From: Marinobacter halodurans
GTDB lineage: Bacteria > Pseudomonadota > Gammaproteobacteria > Pseudomonadales > Oleiphilaceae
Length of the DNA stretch: 64,000 bases
NCBI RefSeq assembly: GCF_004327985.1
Contig: NZ_SJDL01000025.1
Span: 1-64,000, forward strand
Direction of reading: 5' to 3'
Shown here: one piece after another, positions 35,230 through 43,651 of the stretch
Layout: every line of letters starts with the position of its first letter
How positions within the stretch are numbered: position 1 is the stretch's first letter
Made by a program: the position numbers and the translations under genes
Notes under the pieces: generated by a model
What the model saw: the letters and a program-made list of their open reading frames with translations, nothing else
Told to the model about the DNA's origin: nothing
Database searches by the model: none

Positions 35230-37530
35230 ATGACCCACTCTAACCCCTTGCCTGAAGTCGACTCCGATCCGTTCCGGTTGAATCGCCGCCAGTTCATGAA
35301 TCACACGCTGGCATTCCTGTCGATGGCGCTGACCGGCTGCGTTGACATCGAAGACTCTGATTCACAGGCGTCTGCTTCAGGCGCATCGGCCCTCGCCTCA
35401 TCGACGCCGGAGTGCAGACTCGCTGATACCGCATCAGACGAGATTGCCCCCCGCACCCGGTTTGCCCATCCCGGCCTGCTCAATACCAGCGCCGATTTCG
35501 AGCGTATGCGTACCAAGGTCGCAAACGCGGTGGAACCCTGGATAAGCGGCTGGAAGGCGTTGACGTCGAGCTATGCCTACTCACTGGATGAACCACTACG
35601 TCCCACGGTGGAAATTGAGCGACCCGGCAACTACGGGAATATGATCATCGACATGCAGCAGGCCTATGCCCTGGCGCTGGTCTGGCAGGTATCCGGGGAC
35701 ACCCGCTACGCCGATCGAGCGGTCGAGTACCTTGACGCATGGTCTTCTACGGTAACCTCGGTGACCGGCAGCCAGGACCGCTTCCTCGCATCCGGACTCG
35801 CCGGGTACCAGTGGGCCTGTACCGGCGAAATCATGCGGACATACGAAGGCTGGACGACCGAAGGCCTGGCCCGCTTCCAAAGCATGTTGAGTGACTACTT
35901 CCTGCCACTGTGCCGCCAGTTCCTGACCGAGCATAATGGCCTTGAGTGGACCAAAATCACCAACTACTGGGCCAACTGGGATCTCTGCAACATGTGCGGG
36001 ATGCTAGCCATTGGCGTTTTCTGCGACGATCCCGATACCTATAACGAAGCCATCCAATACTTCAAGCATGGACGGGGCAACGGAGCGATCGGCCACGCCG
36101 TCCAACACGTTCATCCAGGCCATCTCGGTCAGTGGCAGGAAAGCTCTCGCGACCAGGGACACTCCACACTGGGGATCGCGCTCATCGGTAGTTTCTGCGA
36201 AATGGCCTGGAACCAGGGGGATGATCTCTACGGCTACCGTAATAACCGCGTGTTGGCAGGGGCGGAATATGTGGCGGCCAGTAACCATGTGCTTCCCTCC
36301 GGCGATTTTGTCGAGTTGCCATTTACCAGGTTCCGCAACATTCACGGCTTGCAGACCGGTATCTCCAACAAAGCTCGCCCCCATAGCCGGGCGTTCTGGG
36401 AAATCATCTATAACCACTACGTTAACCGTCGCGGGCTGTCGGCCCCCTGGGTATCCCGCATGGTGGAAAAGTTTCGCCCTGAGGGGATCGCTCGCGGTTA
36501 CGGCGATCAGCCCGCGTTTGGAACCCTGACCTTCGCCCAGGAAGCGACGCCTGTCACGACGCCATCAAGTGGCGTCACTGTCCGGATCGTCGATGGTGCC
36601 GCACGGCTCGACTGGTGGGGCTGCGCCAATGCCCAGCACTACGAGGTCCAGCGTTCCCTGTCAGCTTGCGAAGGCTACCGGACCATCGCCACGATAGGCG
36701 CAGACAAGACTCGCACCTATACCGACAACCCGGGCGATGGCACCTGGTACTACCGGATCAATGCCCAAACGCCCCAGGGTATGCTGGTGAGTAATGAACC
36801 CGTCATGGTGAGTATGCCAGGTGAACTCATTTTCCACCTTCGACTGGATGAAGGGAGCGGCACACACGCTTCGGACGCCACCGGACGCACAGAAGGGGGC
36901 ATCCTCCAGGGCGATGCAAGCTGGAGTGCCGGCCATAATGGGCTGCCATGCGTGGAGCTTTCGGGAGCCAGTGGCAGCTGTGTTGAATTGCCGCCGAACC
37001 TGCTGAAAGATGTTGCTGACTGTACCATCGCCGTGTGGGCTTGGGTTCCGGAAAATCCGCCCCGTGACTGCTGGATTTTTTCCTTCGGCCACAATGATGT
37101 CAGCTATTTTGGTTGCCGGGCCCGTTTCCAATACAACCCCTGGTCGGACCGTATGCGTTGCGAAATCACGAAGAACAGCAGCGGCAACCACAACGCGGTC
37201 GATCTCATCCATTCCCTGAATTTTCACCCACAGAACTGGCTGGGTAATCCCGACGGCAGCTTCGACCCCGATGCCGCCAAAATCCGACAGTGGGTGCACA
37301 TTGCAATGACCCTCAAGGGTCAGACGGGGGTGCTCTACATCGATGGCGAGCCGATGAATTCCGGCGAAACGTTCTTAATGGCCCCATTCCAGTTGGACGA
37401 CACACCGCAGAACTGGCTGGGACGAGCCACCAACACCTGGAATCCCATGTTTGCGGGGCGCTTGCAGGATTTTCGAATCTATAACCGGGCACTGAGCATC
37501 ACCGAGATTCAAGCGCTGGCATCCAGTTGA
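35230..37530 (+). CDS. Alginate-lyase-family lipoprotein with C-terminal LamG-like domain
   Basis: A 766-residue secreted polysaccharide lyase candidate. The twin-arginine motif NRRQFM (Arg19-Arg20) and lipobox LTGC (Cys37) suggest Tat export and lipid anchoring. Residues about 70-400 are an alginate_lyase (PF05426-type) domain, with NYWANWDLCNM near 244 and SRDQGHSTLG near 307 holding the usual catalytic Asn/His region. Residues about 450-530 look like a fibronectin-III unit, and 531-766 a concanavalin-A/LamG jelly roll (LRLDEGSGTHASDATG; YIDGEPMN). Substrate (alginate or another uronic-acid polymer) is not fixed. The ribosome site is weak. No alginate operon is near. Confidence 0.85.
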   Translation: MTHSNPLPEVDSDPFRLNRRQFMNHTLAFLSMALTGCVDIEDSDSQASASGASALASSTPECRLADTASDEIAPRTRFAHPGLLNTSADFERMRTKVANAVEPWISGWKALTSSYAYSLDEPLRPTVEIERPGNYGNMIIDMQQAYALALVWQVSGDTRYADRAVEYLDAWSSTVTSVTGSQDRFLASGLAGYQWACTGEIMRTYEGWTTEGLARFQSMLSDYFLPLCRQFLTEHNGLEWTKITNYWANWDLCNMCGMLAIGVFCDDPDTYNEAIQYFKHGRGNGAIGHAVQHVHPGHLGQWQESSRDQGHSTLGIALIGSFCEMAWNQGDDLYGYRNNRVLAGAEYVAASNHVLPSGDFVELPFTRFRNIHGLQTGISNKARPHSRAFWEIIYNHYVNRRGLSAPWVSRMVEKFRPEGIARGYGDQPAFGTLTFAQEATPVTTPSSGVTVRIVDGAARLDWWGCANAQHYEVQRSLSACEGYRTIATIGADKTRTYTDNPGDGTWYYRINAQTPQGMLVSNEPVMVSMPGELIFHLRLDEGSGTHASDATGRTEGGILQGDASWSAGHNGLPCVELSGASGSCVELPPNLLKDVADCTIAVWAWVPENPPRDCWIFSFGHNDVSYFGCRARFQYNPWSDRMRCEITKNSSGNHNAVDLIHSLNFHPQNWLGNPDGSFDPDAAKIRQWVHIAMTLKGQTGVLYIDGEPMNSGETFLMAPFQLDDTPQNWLGRATNTWNPMFAGRLQDFRIYNRALSITEIQALASS

Positions 37531-37538
37531 ACCAGGTT

Positions 37539-37556
37539 CGGCTGCTCGTGCAGCCG
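37539..37556 (+). terminator. Short hairpin after the alginate-lyase-like gene
   Basis: A 7-bp stem CGGCTGC/GCAGCCG with a TCGT loop, 9 bases beyond the stop. No T tract follows, so it is a weak candidate. Confidence 0.4.
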
Positions 37557-37674
37557 GCCTCGACTCCGGCTTTTCACACCGGGAACTCGCGGGACGGAGT
37601 GGCGTCCCGCCCCGCGATTCAAACGCCGTTCATGGCCGGAAACACGGATACCGGCGCCGGGCCTTTGGGCTCAC

Positions 37675-38289
37675 TTATTCCGGACCGGGTCGATCCAATG
37701 CCAACGGCGCCCTTTCCAGCCCATCAACCCCGGGCCGGGACACATGCCCCACCCGATATCTACGCCGACCGGCAGCCGGCTCCGGCCCCTCATCCTCCCA
37801 CAGTCGAAACCGAACGACGGACCAGGCGGTCGGATCGTAGGCGGCCACAGCGGCGAGCGCGCCTGCCCGCGACAGATCCCTCCCGGCTCTCTCGATTTCC
37901 GCCGACCGCAGCGCGGACAAATCACTGAACGGCTCGACCGCAAGCGTCTCCCGCGTTGCCGTCACTGCATTGGCCACATCCCCGGACCCCAGGGCCTGCC
38001 AGACCGACCATGTCTGCACTGACGGCCACCCGAATGACCGGGTGAGTCCGACAAAGCCGGCCGAAGCGAGGAAGGCGTTCATGCCATCACTATTGCGCCA
38101 CACGTAGAACGGCGCGTAGAGATTCTCGAAACCAGCGGTGACGCGGTCTGCCCGGTCAGCGTAAAGGTAGGCCTTGAACACCAGATTGGGGAACGTATCC
38201 AGCAGATGGCCCTTGCTGGCAATGCGATGGCGGATGAGGCCCATGTCGTAATCCGCCGGCAGCGTGAAGCTGTATTGCATGGCGATCAT
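37675..38289 (-). CDS. DUF4865 family protein
   Basis: A 204-residue protein. The N-terminus MIAMQYSFTLPADYDMGLIRHRIASKG, in parts, and FKAYLYADR, NLYAPFYVWR are hallmarks of DUF4865, a family without known function, thought to adopt a dimeric alpha-beta barrel type fold. The ATG at 38289 follows AGGAGG. It is the last gene of a leftward three-gene set (CMD, tautomerase, DUF4865) opposite a LysR regulator, a grouping recurrent in proteobacteria. Confidence 0.85.
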   Translation of the reverse strand: MIAMQYSFTLPADYDMGLIRHRIASKGHLLDTFPNLVFKAYLYADRADRVTAGFENLYAPFYVWRNSDGMNAFLASAGFVGLTRSFGWPSVQTWSVWQALGSGDVANAVTATRETLAVEPFSDLSALRSAEIERAGRDLSRAGALAAVAAYDPTAWSVVRFRLWEDEGPEPAAGRRRYRVGHVSRPGVDGLERAPLALDRPGPE

Positions 38290-38314
38290 GACGCAGCCTC
38301 CTGTGCGGCGTCCA

Positions 38315-38689
38315 TCATCGACATACGCCCCCACCGAACGACCAGTCCTCGCTCCCGGTGGTGCTGATCACCACCATCACATCCTCAGGATTGATTCCCG
38401 GCGCATCGGCGAGCAACGCGGTCAACCGACGGTAGAGTGCCTGCCTGGTCGCCCGACTCCGCGGCTTGCCGGCCGTGACATGAATCAGCACGAAATCGTT
38501 GGAGCGCGGACCACCGAGATAGTCCCGGTTATAGATCAACTCACCGGGCTCAAGCTGGTGGATAATCTGGAAGCGGTCATCCCGCGGCACCACGAAAGCC
38601 TCCACCAGGGCCCGATGGACATTGTCGGCCAGGATCGCGAGGTCGTCCGGAGACCGTCCCCGAAGCAGGGATATACGAACGAACGGCAT
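38315..38689 (-). CDS. Tautomerase family protein (4-oxalocrotonate tautomerase-like)
   Basis: A 124-residue member of the tautomerase superfamily in its longer form. After Met removal the catalytic base would be Pro1 in MPFVRISLLRGRS. The central DRFQIIHQLEPGELIYNRDYLGG, in parts, is a family feature. It probably acts on a keto-enol compound; substrate unknown. It is six bases downstream of the CMD gene and 25 upstream of DUF4865. Confidence 0.9.
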   Translation of the reverse strand: MPFVRISLLRGRSPDDLAILADNVHRALVEAFVVPRDDRFQIIHQLEPGELIYNRDYLGGPRSNDFVLIHVTAGKPRSRATRQALYRRLTALLADAPGINPEDVMVVISTTGSEDWSFGGGVCR

Positions 38690-38694
38690 AGGAC

Positions 38695-39021
38695 CTACTC
38701 CCCTTTCCCGGATTGCAGGTTGCGCAGAGCGCCCACGGCGGAGGCCGCCACCGGCCAGCCGCCGTAGAACGCCAGGTGGGTCACCAGTTCAGCCAGCTCA
38801 CTGTGGCTGACACCGTTCTCCAGCGCCCGCGCCAGGTGAAACGACAACTGCTCCGAACGGTTGAGCACGATCAGAGCGGACACCGTGGCGATGCTGCGTT
38901 CACGCTTGCCGAGAGCATCGCGATACCAGATATCCGCGAACAGCAGATCGTCGGTGATCTCCGCCAGCTTGGGGGCCACGTCGCCGAAGGCTTGTCGGGC
39001 AATACCGGGTGAGTTGCTCAT
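38695..39021 (-). CDS. Carboxymuconolactone decarboxylase family protein
   Basis: A 108-residue alpha-helical CMD/AhpD-type protein. The family core ERSIATVSALIVLNRSEQLSFHLARALENGVSHSELAELVTHLAFYGGWP, in parts, is complete, but the CxxC pair of AhpD is absent, so a peroxidase role is unlikely. ATG at 39021 after GGAGA. It is the first gene of the LysR-divergent operon. Confidence 0.9.
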   Translation of the reverse strand: MSNSPGIARQAFGDVAPKLAEITDDLLFADIWYRDALGKRERSIATVSALIVLNRSEQLSFHLARALENGVSHSELAELVTHLAFYGGWPVAASAVGALRNLQSGKGE

Positions 39022-39130
39022 AACCAGTCTCCGTGTATGAATGCTTGACCTCACCCAAGTTAGCGGCGCACATTAATACAGTAAACTTGAAAGTTATGGA
39101 CGGATTGTCCAATTTTTCGGGATGGTTTCC

Positions 39131-40072
39131 ATGCGCCGCGTGACCTTCGATCTGGATGTGCTGAGAACCTACGTGCTGGGCGTCGAGCTGGGCAGCTTCG
39201 CCCGTGCCGCCGACCGGCTTGGTCGCTCCACCTCGGCGGTCAGTGCCCAATTGAAGAAATTGGAGGATCAGGCGGGCACGCCGTTACTGCACAAAGCCGG
39301 CCGGGGCCTGGCGATGACCGACGCCGGCGAGACCCTGCTCGGTTACGCCCGTCGGATGCTGGAACTGAACGACGAAGCCGCCACGGCTATCCGCGGTGCC
39401 GACCTGGAAGGCTGGGTGCGACTGGGTCTGCAGGAGGACTTTGGCGAGGGGTTGCTGCAGGAAGTCCTGGGACAGTTTGCCCGTGCCCACCCAAAGGTTC
39501 GGGTCGAAGTGCGCATCGCCCGCAACCCGGAGTTGCTGGAACGGGTCACATCGGGGCGACTGGATCTGGCGCTGGCCTGGGCAGGCAACCAGGGAACCCC
39601 GCACGCCGAGCGCCTGGGCGAAGTGCCCATGTGCTGGATCGGTGCCGAGCACCGGGATCCGCCCTTGCCCACTGGCGAGCCTTTGCCACTGATCGCCCTG
39701 GAAGCCCCATGCCTCTTGCGTACAGCCGCCACCAACGCCCTGGATGGCGCCGGTATCCCCTGGCGGGTGGCGATCACCAGCCCGAGCCTGGCGGGTATCT
39801 GGGCCGGTGTCTCGGCTGGTCTCGGCGTCACCGTTCGCACGCCCATCGGCCTGCCGCCCGGTTTGCGGGTACTGGATGCCGATTCATCGAGTCTGCCGCC
39901 GCTGCCCTCACTGGCCCTGATGCTGCATCGATCCGACGAAGCACTGTCCAGCGTAGCAGCAAGGCTGGCAGAAATACTTCGGGGGCAAGTGGGTGCCCTG
40001 ATTGATGCCGGCAGCCTACCACATGGGCAGAATAGAATGCATAAGGGTACAACCGTCCGCGAGCCGGCATGA
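39131..40072 (+). CDS. LysR-family regulator of the CMD/tautomerase/DUF4865 operon
   Basis: A 313-residue LysR-type regulator. The winged HTH is at residues about 5-65 (ELGSFARAADRLGRSTSAVSAQLKKLE), and the effector domain at 90-300. It is transcribed away from the CMD gene with a 109-base intergenic region, the standard control geometry. The ATG at 39131 is taken; another ATG nine bases upstream (39122) is in frame and possible. Confidence 0.92.
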   Translation: MRRVTFDLDVLRTYVLGVELGSFARAADRLGRSTSAVSAQLKKLEDQAGTPLLHKAGRGLAMTDAGETLLGYARRMLELNDEAATAIRGADLEGWVRLGLQEDFGEGLLQEVLGQFARAHPKVRVEVRIARNPELLERVTSGRLDLALAWAGNQGTPHAERLGEVPMCWIGAEHRDPPLPTGEPLPLIALEAPCLLRTAATNALDGAGIPWRVAITSPSLAGIWAGVSAGLGVTVRTPIGLPPGLRVLDADSSSLPPLPSLALMLHRSDEALSSVAARLAEILRGQVGALIDAGSLPHGQNRMHKGTTVREPA

Positions 40073-40335
40073 TCCTCATCCCGTGACATGCCAGATTGAT
40101 CGGGATTGAAGCGGCATGGCGGCGTACCCACTCCATTTCGCGATCTATTGTATGAATACGGTCAGTGCAACCCATCGACGGGCGCGGGTAACAGGTCGGT
40201 CACGGATGAAAGCGTGACGGAGCGCAGCAGTCGGCATGGCTGGTCAGGCGGACCTTCACTGCACGTACCCGGCAGCCCACGATTCATAATGAACTCGTTG
40301 CCTGCGAATTTAAGAGTGATAACGGCGGATCAATC

Positions 40336-41565
40336 ATGGTGGATGTTTTAATTGCCGAGGCGGCACAAGCACTTGCGCGGGGTGATTCCCTTGAGGCACT
40401 GAAGCGCGTCGCGCTGCGCCATGATCCGCCCGCGCTGGCATTGCGCGGCATAGCCATGGCGCGAATTGGCGACCTGAAAAGGGCCGAAGAGCTCCTGCAG
40501 GATGCGGCACGAGCCTTCGGCCCGGAGGAGGTTGTCGCCCGTGCGAGGTGCGTGGTCGCGGGAGCGGAGATCGCTCTGGTCTCGCGCGATCTGAACCGGG
40601 CCGAAAAGGCACTCGATGCGGCACGGATAACCCTCGATACCTGCGGTGATCACATCAATGCCGCCTATGCCCGACACCTGGAAATACGGCTCCTGGTGCT
40701 GACAGGACAGATCGACGAAGCCGAGCGCCTGCTGGAGGACATTGATCCTGCTCCCCTGCCACCATTGTTGCAGGCCGCCTACCAACTGGTCGCAGCGGGA
40801 GTCGCGACACGGGGGTTGAAGACATCAACGGCGCGCGCAGCCATAGCCAGGGCAAAGTCCATCGCCCATGACAACAACCTTCCTGTACTGTTGGCGGAGA
40901 TCGAGCAGGCGTCAGCCATCCTCGATAAGCCCGCAGCGCTGCTCATCGCCGGAGGGGAAAGGCGGCAACTGGTCCTGGAGGAAATCGAAGCGCTGTTGGC
41001 GTCGGGTGTACTGGTTATCGACGCCTGCCGATATACCCTGTACTGCGGGGAAACGGTTGTTCCCCTGGCAACGCGCCCGGTGCTCTTTACCCTCGCCCGT
41101 GCCCTGGCCGAGGTTTGGCCGCATGATGTGTCCCGGGAAAAACTCCTGCTGAAGGCGTTTCGGGCCAGGGCCAGGGACATCGACGAGTCGCATCGGGCCC
41201 GGCTGCGCGTCGAAATCGGACGCCTCCGCAGGTTGCTTGGCCCCCTGGCCACCATAGGGGCAACGAAGCGCGGCTTTGCGCTGAAACCTCTTCGCGCGGA
41301 AAACGTCGTCGTGCTGGCCCCTCCCGTGGACGATGAACATGGCGCCGTGCTTGCCCTGCTTGCCGACGGCGAACTCTGGTCCAGCTCAGCCCTTGCGCTG
41401 GCTCTCGGTGTCAGCGCACGAACGGTCCAGAGGGCTCTCGAACAACTGGCGGCCCGGGACAAGGTGCAGGCGTTCGGGCGCGGACGCGCCCGCCGCTGGA
41501 CAACACCGCCACCTCCCGGTTTCACGACAACCTTGTTACTCCCAGGTCCGCTGCCAGGTCGCTAA
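40336..41565 (+). CDS. TPR-like regulator with two helix-turn-helix domains
   Basis: A 409-residue soluble protein. Residues about 1-210 are alpha-helical repeats of TPR kind (ALARGDSLEALKRVAL, GDLKRAEELLQDAARAFG, RDLNRAEKALDAARITLD). Residues about 230-320 look like an OmpR/BTAD-type winged helix (RPVLFTLARALAEVWPHD, RARLRVEIGRLRRLLGP, IGATKRGFAL). Residues 340-395 are a second HTH (GELWSSSALALALGVSARTV, QRALEQLAARDKVQAF). It is a probable DNA-binding regulator sensing through the TPR part. The propeller gene follows after 41 bases. The ribosome site is weak. Confidence 0.75.
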   Translation: MVDVLIAEAAQALARGDSLEALKRVALRHDPPALALRGIAMARIGDLKRAEELLQDAARAFGPEEVVARARCVVAGAEIALVSRDLNRAEKALDAARITLDTCGDHINAAYARHLEIRLLVLTGQIDEAERLLEDIDPAPLPPLLQAAYQLVAAGVATRGLKTSTARAAIARAKSIAHDNNLPVLLAEIEQASAILDKPAALLIAGGERRQLVLEEIEALLASGVLVIDACRYTLYCGETVVPLATRPVLFTLARALAEVWPHDVSREKLLLKAFRARARDIDESHRARLRVEIGRLRRLLGPLATIGATKRGFALKPLRAENVVVLAPPVDDEHGAVLALLADGELWSSSALALALGVSARTVQRALEQLAARDKVQAFGRGRARRWTTPPPPGFTTTLLLPGPLPGR

Positions 41566-41606
41566 ATTAATGTGAACAGCCCCAACACACGAGCGAGGAT
41601 AGAACC

Positions 41607-42257
41607 ATGGAAAAACGGACGGCTGAAATTCTTCACGAGTTTGGCCCCTACCCCGAGGTCGAGTGCGTTCACGGAGTAACCTATGACGGCAGCCATGTCT
41701 GGCTGGCCGCAGGAAAGGCGATGCATGCCATCGCACCTTCAAGCGGGGAAGTCACCCGCACCGTCGATGTGTCCGCAGACGCCGGCACTGCCTTCGACGG
41801 CCGTTACCTCTACCAGATTGCCGAAGGGCGTATCCATAAGATTGATCCGGCCTCGGGGCATGTCGTCGAGACCATTCCGGCTCCGGGCGAAGGCGATGAT
41901 TCGGGGCTCGCCTGGTCCGAGGGAAGCCTGTGGGTCGGCCAGCACCACAGCCGTAAGATCCATCAGGTCGATCCTGAGACAGGAGCAATACTGCAAACCC
42001 TCGAATCCGACCGAATGGTTACCGGGGTCACCTGGGTTGATGGCGAGTTCTGGCATGGAACCTGGGAGAACGATAAAAGCGATGTGCGACAGATCGATCC
42101 ACGGACGGGCCAGGTTCTGATGCAGATCGAAATGCCCGAGGGCTCGGGTGTGTCAGGGCTTGAGTCCAACGGCAGCGATCAGTTCTATTGCGGAGGAGGA
42201 CGCAGCGGTACCATTCGCGTCATCCGTCGGCCGCGGCTTGCCCCTGACAGTCGCTGA
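41607..42257 (+). CDS. Beta-propeller protein (glutamine-cyclotransferase/Vgb-like)
   Basis: A 216-residue protein with no signal peptide, made of repeats with a TG/SG turn after an I-D-P motif: HKIDPASGHVVETIPAPG, HQVDPETGAILQTLES, RQIDPRTGQVLMQIEM. These are blades of a six- or seven-bladed propeller of the streptogramin-lyase/glutaminyl-cyclase kind, though the protein is shorter than usual. Cytosolic. ATG follows GAGGAT. It is likely co-transcribed with the TPR-HTH regulator; ligand unknown. Confidence 0.75.
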   Translation: MEKRTAEILHEFGPYPEVECVHGVTYDGSHVWLAAGKAMHAIAPSSGEVTRTVDVSADAGTAFDGRYLYQIAEGRIHKIDPASGHVVETIPAPGEGDDSGLAWSEGSLWVGQHHSRKIHQVDPETGAILQTLESDRMVTGVTWVDGEFWHGTWENDKSDVRQIDPRTGQVLMQIEMPEGSGVSGLESNGSDQFYCGGGRSGTIRVIRRPRLAPDSR

Positions 42258-42340
42258 AACAACATGAAAGCCGGAACGAATGCCGGCTCCGGGCCAGGCG
42301 GCCGAAACGGCCTTTCCGGTTTCCTGTAATCTGCTATAAG

Positions 42341-42375
42341 CCATGAAGCCGCCCGTTTACCGGGCGGCTTCATGG
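42341..42375. terminator. Strong hairpin between convergent genes
   Basis: A perfect 15-bp stem (CCATGAAGCCGCCCG, 42341-42355, and 42361-42375) with a TTTAC loop. It lies between the propeller gene and the leftward membrane-protein gene and probably ends both transcripts. There is no clear T tract. Confidence 0.65.
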
Positions 42376-42399
42376 CCGTTCTTCACGGAACCTGACGGT

Positions 42400-43278
42400 T
42401 CACTCGGCCGTAGCGGCCTGTTGCGCTGAAGCCGGCAGGAGGACGTCCCTGAAGGATAGGTAGTATGCGCCGTTGATCACCAGCCCGAACAACCACGAGG
42501 CGAGACCCATCACGACACCAAAAACAATCAGTGAAGTGCTGAGCGCACCGCCGATCATCGGGACAATCATCACCAGGAAATAGATGGCGGCCATGTTCAT
42601 TCCGAAGATGCACAGCACAAACAGATTCTTGAAGCTGGCCCGAAAGCTGTTGCTCATGGCCGAGATAACGCCTTCATCCGCTATGATGATGAGCGGCATC
42701 GCATAGCAAAAGAGCGCCATCACCACGGCCGTCCCCAGAAGTACGAAGCCAAGGACCAGACTGCTGCCGCCCATCAGCGCACCCATCGTATAGCCATAGC
42801 TCTCCCGTGGGCTGAAGAGTCCCGACATGGCGTCGCCGGCTCCGAAGAGACGAACCAGGAGGTAGGTCACCAGGCCAAAGGCCAGCGCCACCAGGATCAT
42901 GGCGACGAGCAGCAGAATCATGCTCAGCACACTTCTTCCCCGAAAGCCCCTGAACACGTCCTGGATACGCGGCTGCTTTTCAGCAGCACCGTGAAAGACC
43001 GCCGCCATACCGGCTTGCAGCACAATGGCCACAAACACGCCGACCAGCACCAGCACGAACAACCCGAAACCGGGCCGTTGCGCTCCCAGTGATGCGATAC
43101 CAACCTGAATCAGGACGGATGCCACCGTCACGATCAGGTACGCGAGCAGGATCGTCTTCCAGTGACGGCGAATCAACCTGAAAGAATCGACGACCCAGCT
43201 CAGCGGCGGGCCCGCCTTGATCTTGCGTACTTCAACGGAAGTCGACGTATCGGAAAAAGCCTCTGACTGCGTATTCAT
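42400..43278 (-). CDS. BPSS1780-family membrane protein
   Basis: A 292-residue inner-membrane protein with about six to seven hydrophobic helices. The family feature AGPPLSWVVDSFRLIRRHWKTILLAYL, in parts, is near residue 22, and LPLIIIADEGVISAMSNSFRASFKN, in parts, near 200. Function not established. ATG at 43278 with AAGGAA upstream; the 19 extra codons further up are unlike the family. It is divergent from the acyl-ACP-reductase-like gene. Confidence 0.82.
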   Translation of the reverse strand: MNTQSEAFSDTSTSVEVRKIKAGPPLSWVVDSFRLIRRHWKTILLAYLIVTVASVLIQVGIASLGAQRPGFGLFVLVLVGVFVAIVLQAGMAAVFHGAAEKQPRIQDVFRGFRGRSVLSMILLLVAMILVALAFGLVTYLLVRLFGAGDAMSGLFSPRESYGYTMGALMGGSSLVLGFVLLGTAVVMALFCYAMPLIIIADEGVISAMSNSFRASFKNLFVLCIFGMNMAAIYFLVMIVPMIGGALSTSLIVFGVVMGLASWLFGLVINGAYYLSFRDVLLPASAQQAATAE

Positions 43279-43651
43279 CCTTGAAATTCCTTGGGTTTCT
43301 GGACAGTGGTCATAAACAGCGCGGAAACAGGCCACGCCGTTGGATCAGGCACGCAACCCTAACAGAAAGTTAACCTTCGGGAATACGCCATCGCCGCCTA
43401 TCCGTGTAGGAAATGGCTTACCAGAGAAACACACAACCTCATGGTGGAACGGTTTCCAGACTTGCAGGAACCGGGACCCGTTAGATCTGATGCGGGCGCG
43501 GGCAAAGCACTCATGTGCTGGATCAGCCCCTCCCCCGCCAGTGCCCCCCTTGGAGGTGGGCACGATGATGTAGCCGGTTCCATACCCCGAGCCAAGGCCC
43601 TAACATTAGCTTATTCTTAAGAAGGCAACCTGCGCCGGATTGAGGACCGTC
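43279..43651. other. Divergent intergenic region
   Basis: About 370 bases between the BPSS1780-family gene and the reductase-like gene. It must contain both promoters. A GTGCCC...GGGCAC inverted repeat lies near 43542-43563. The AT-rich tract 43600-43622 (ACATTAGCTTATTCTTAAGA) is the best place for a rightward promoter. No gene is supportable. Confidence 0.4.

Noticed and set aside
40073-40335. Promoter or small gene in the 263-base spacer before the TPR-HTH gene
   Set aside because: CATAAT and TTCACT are present but badly spaced; no frame has support.
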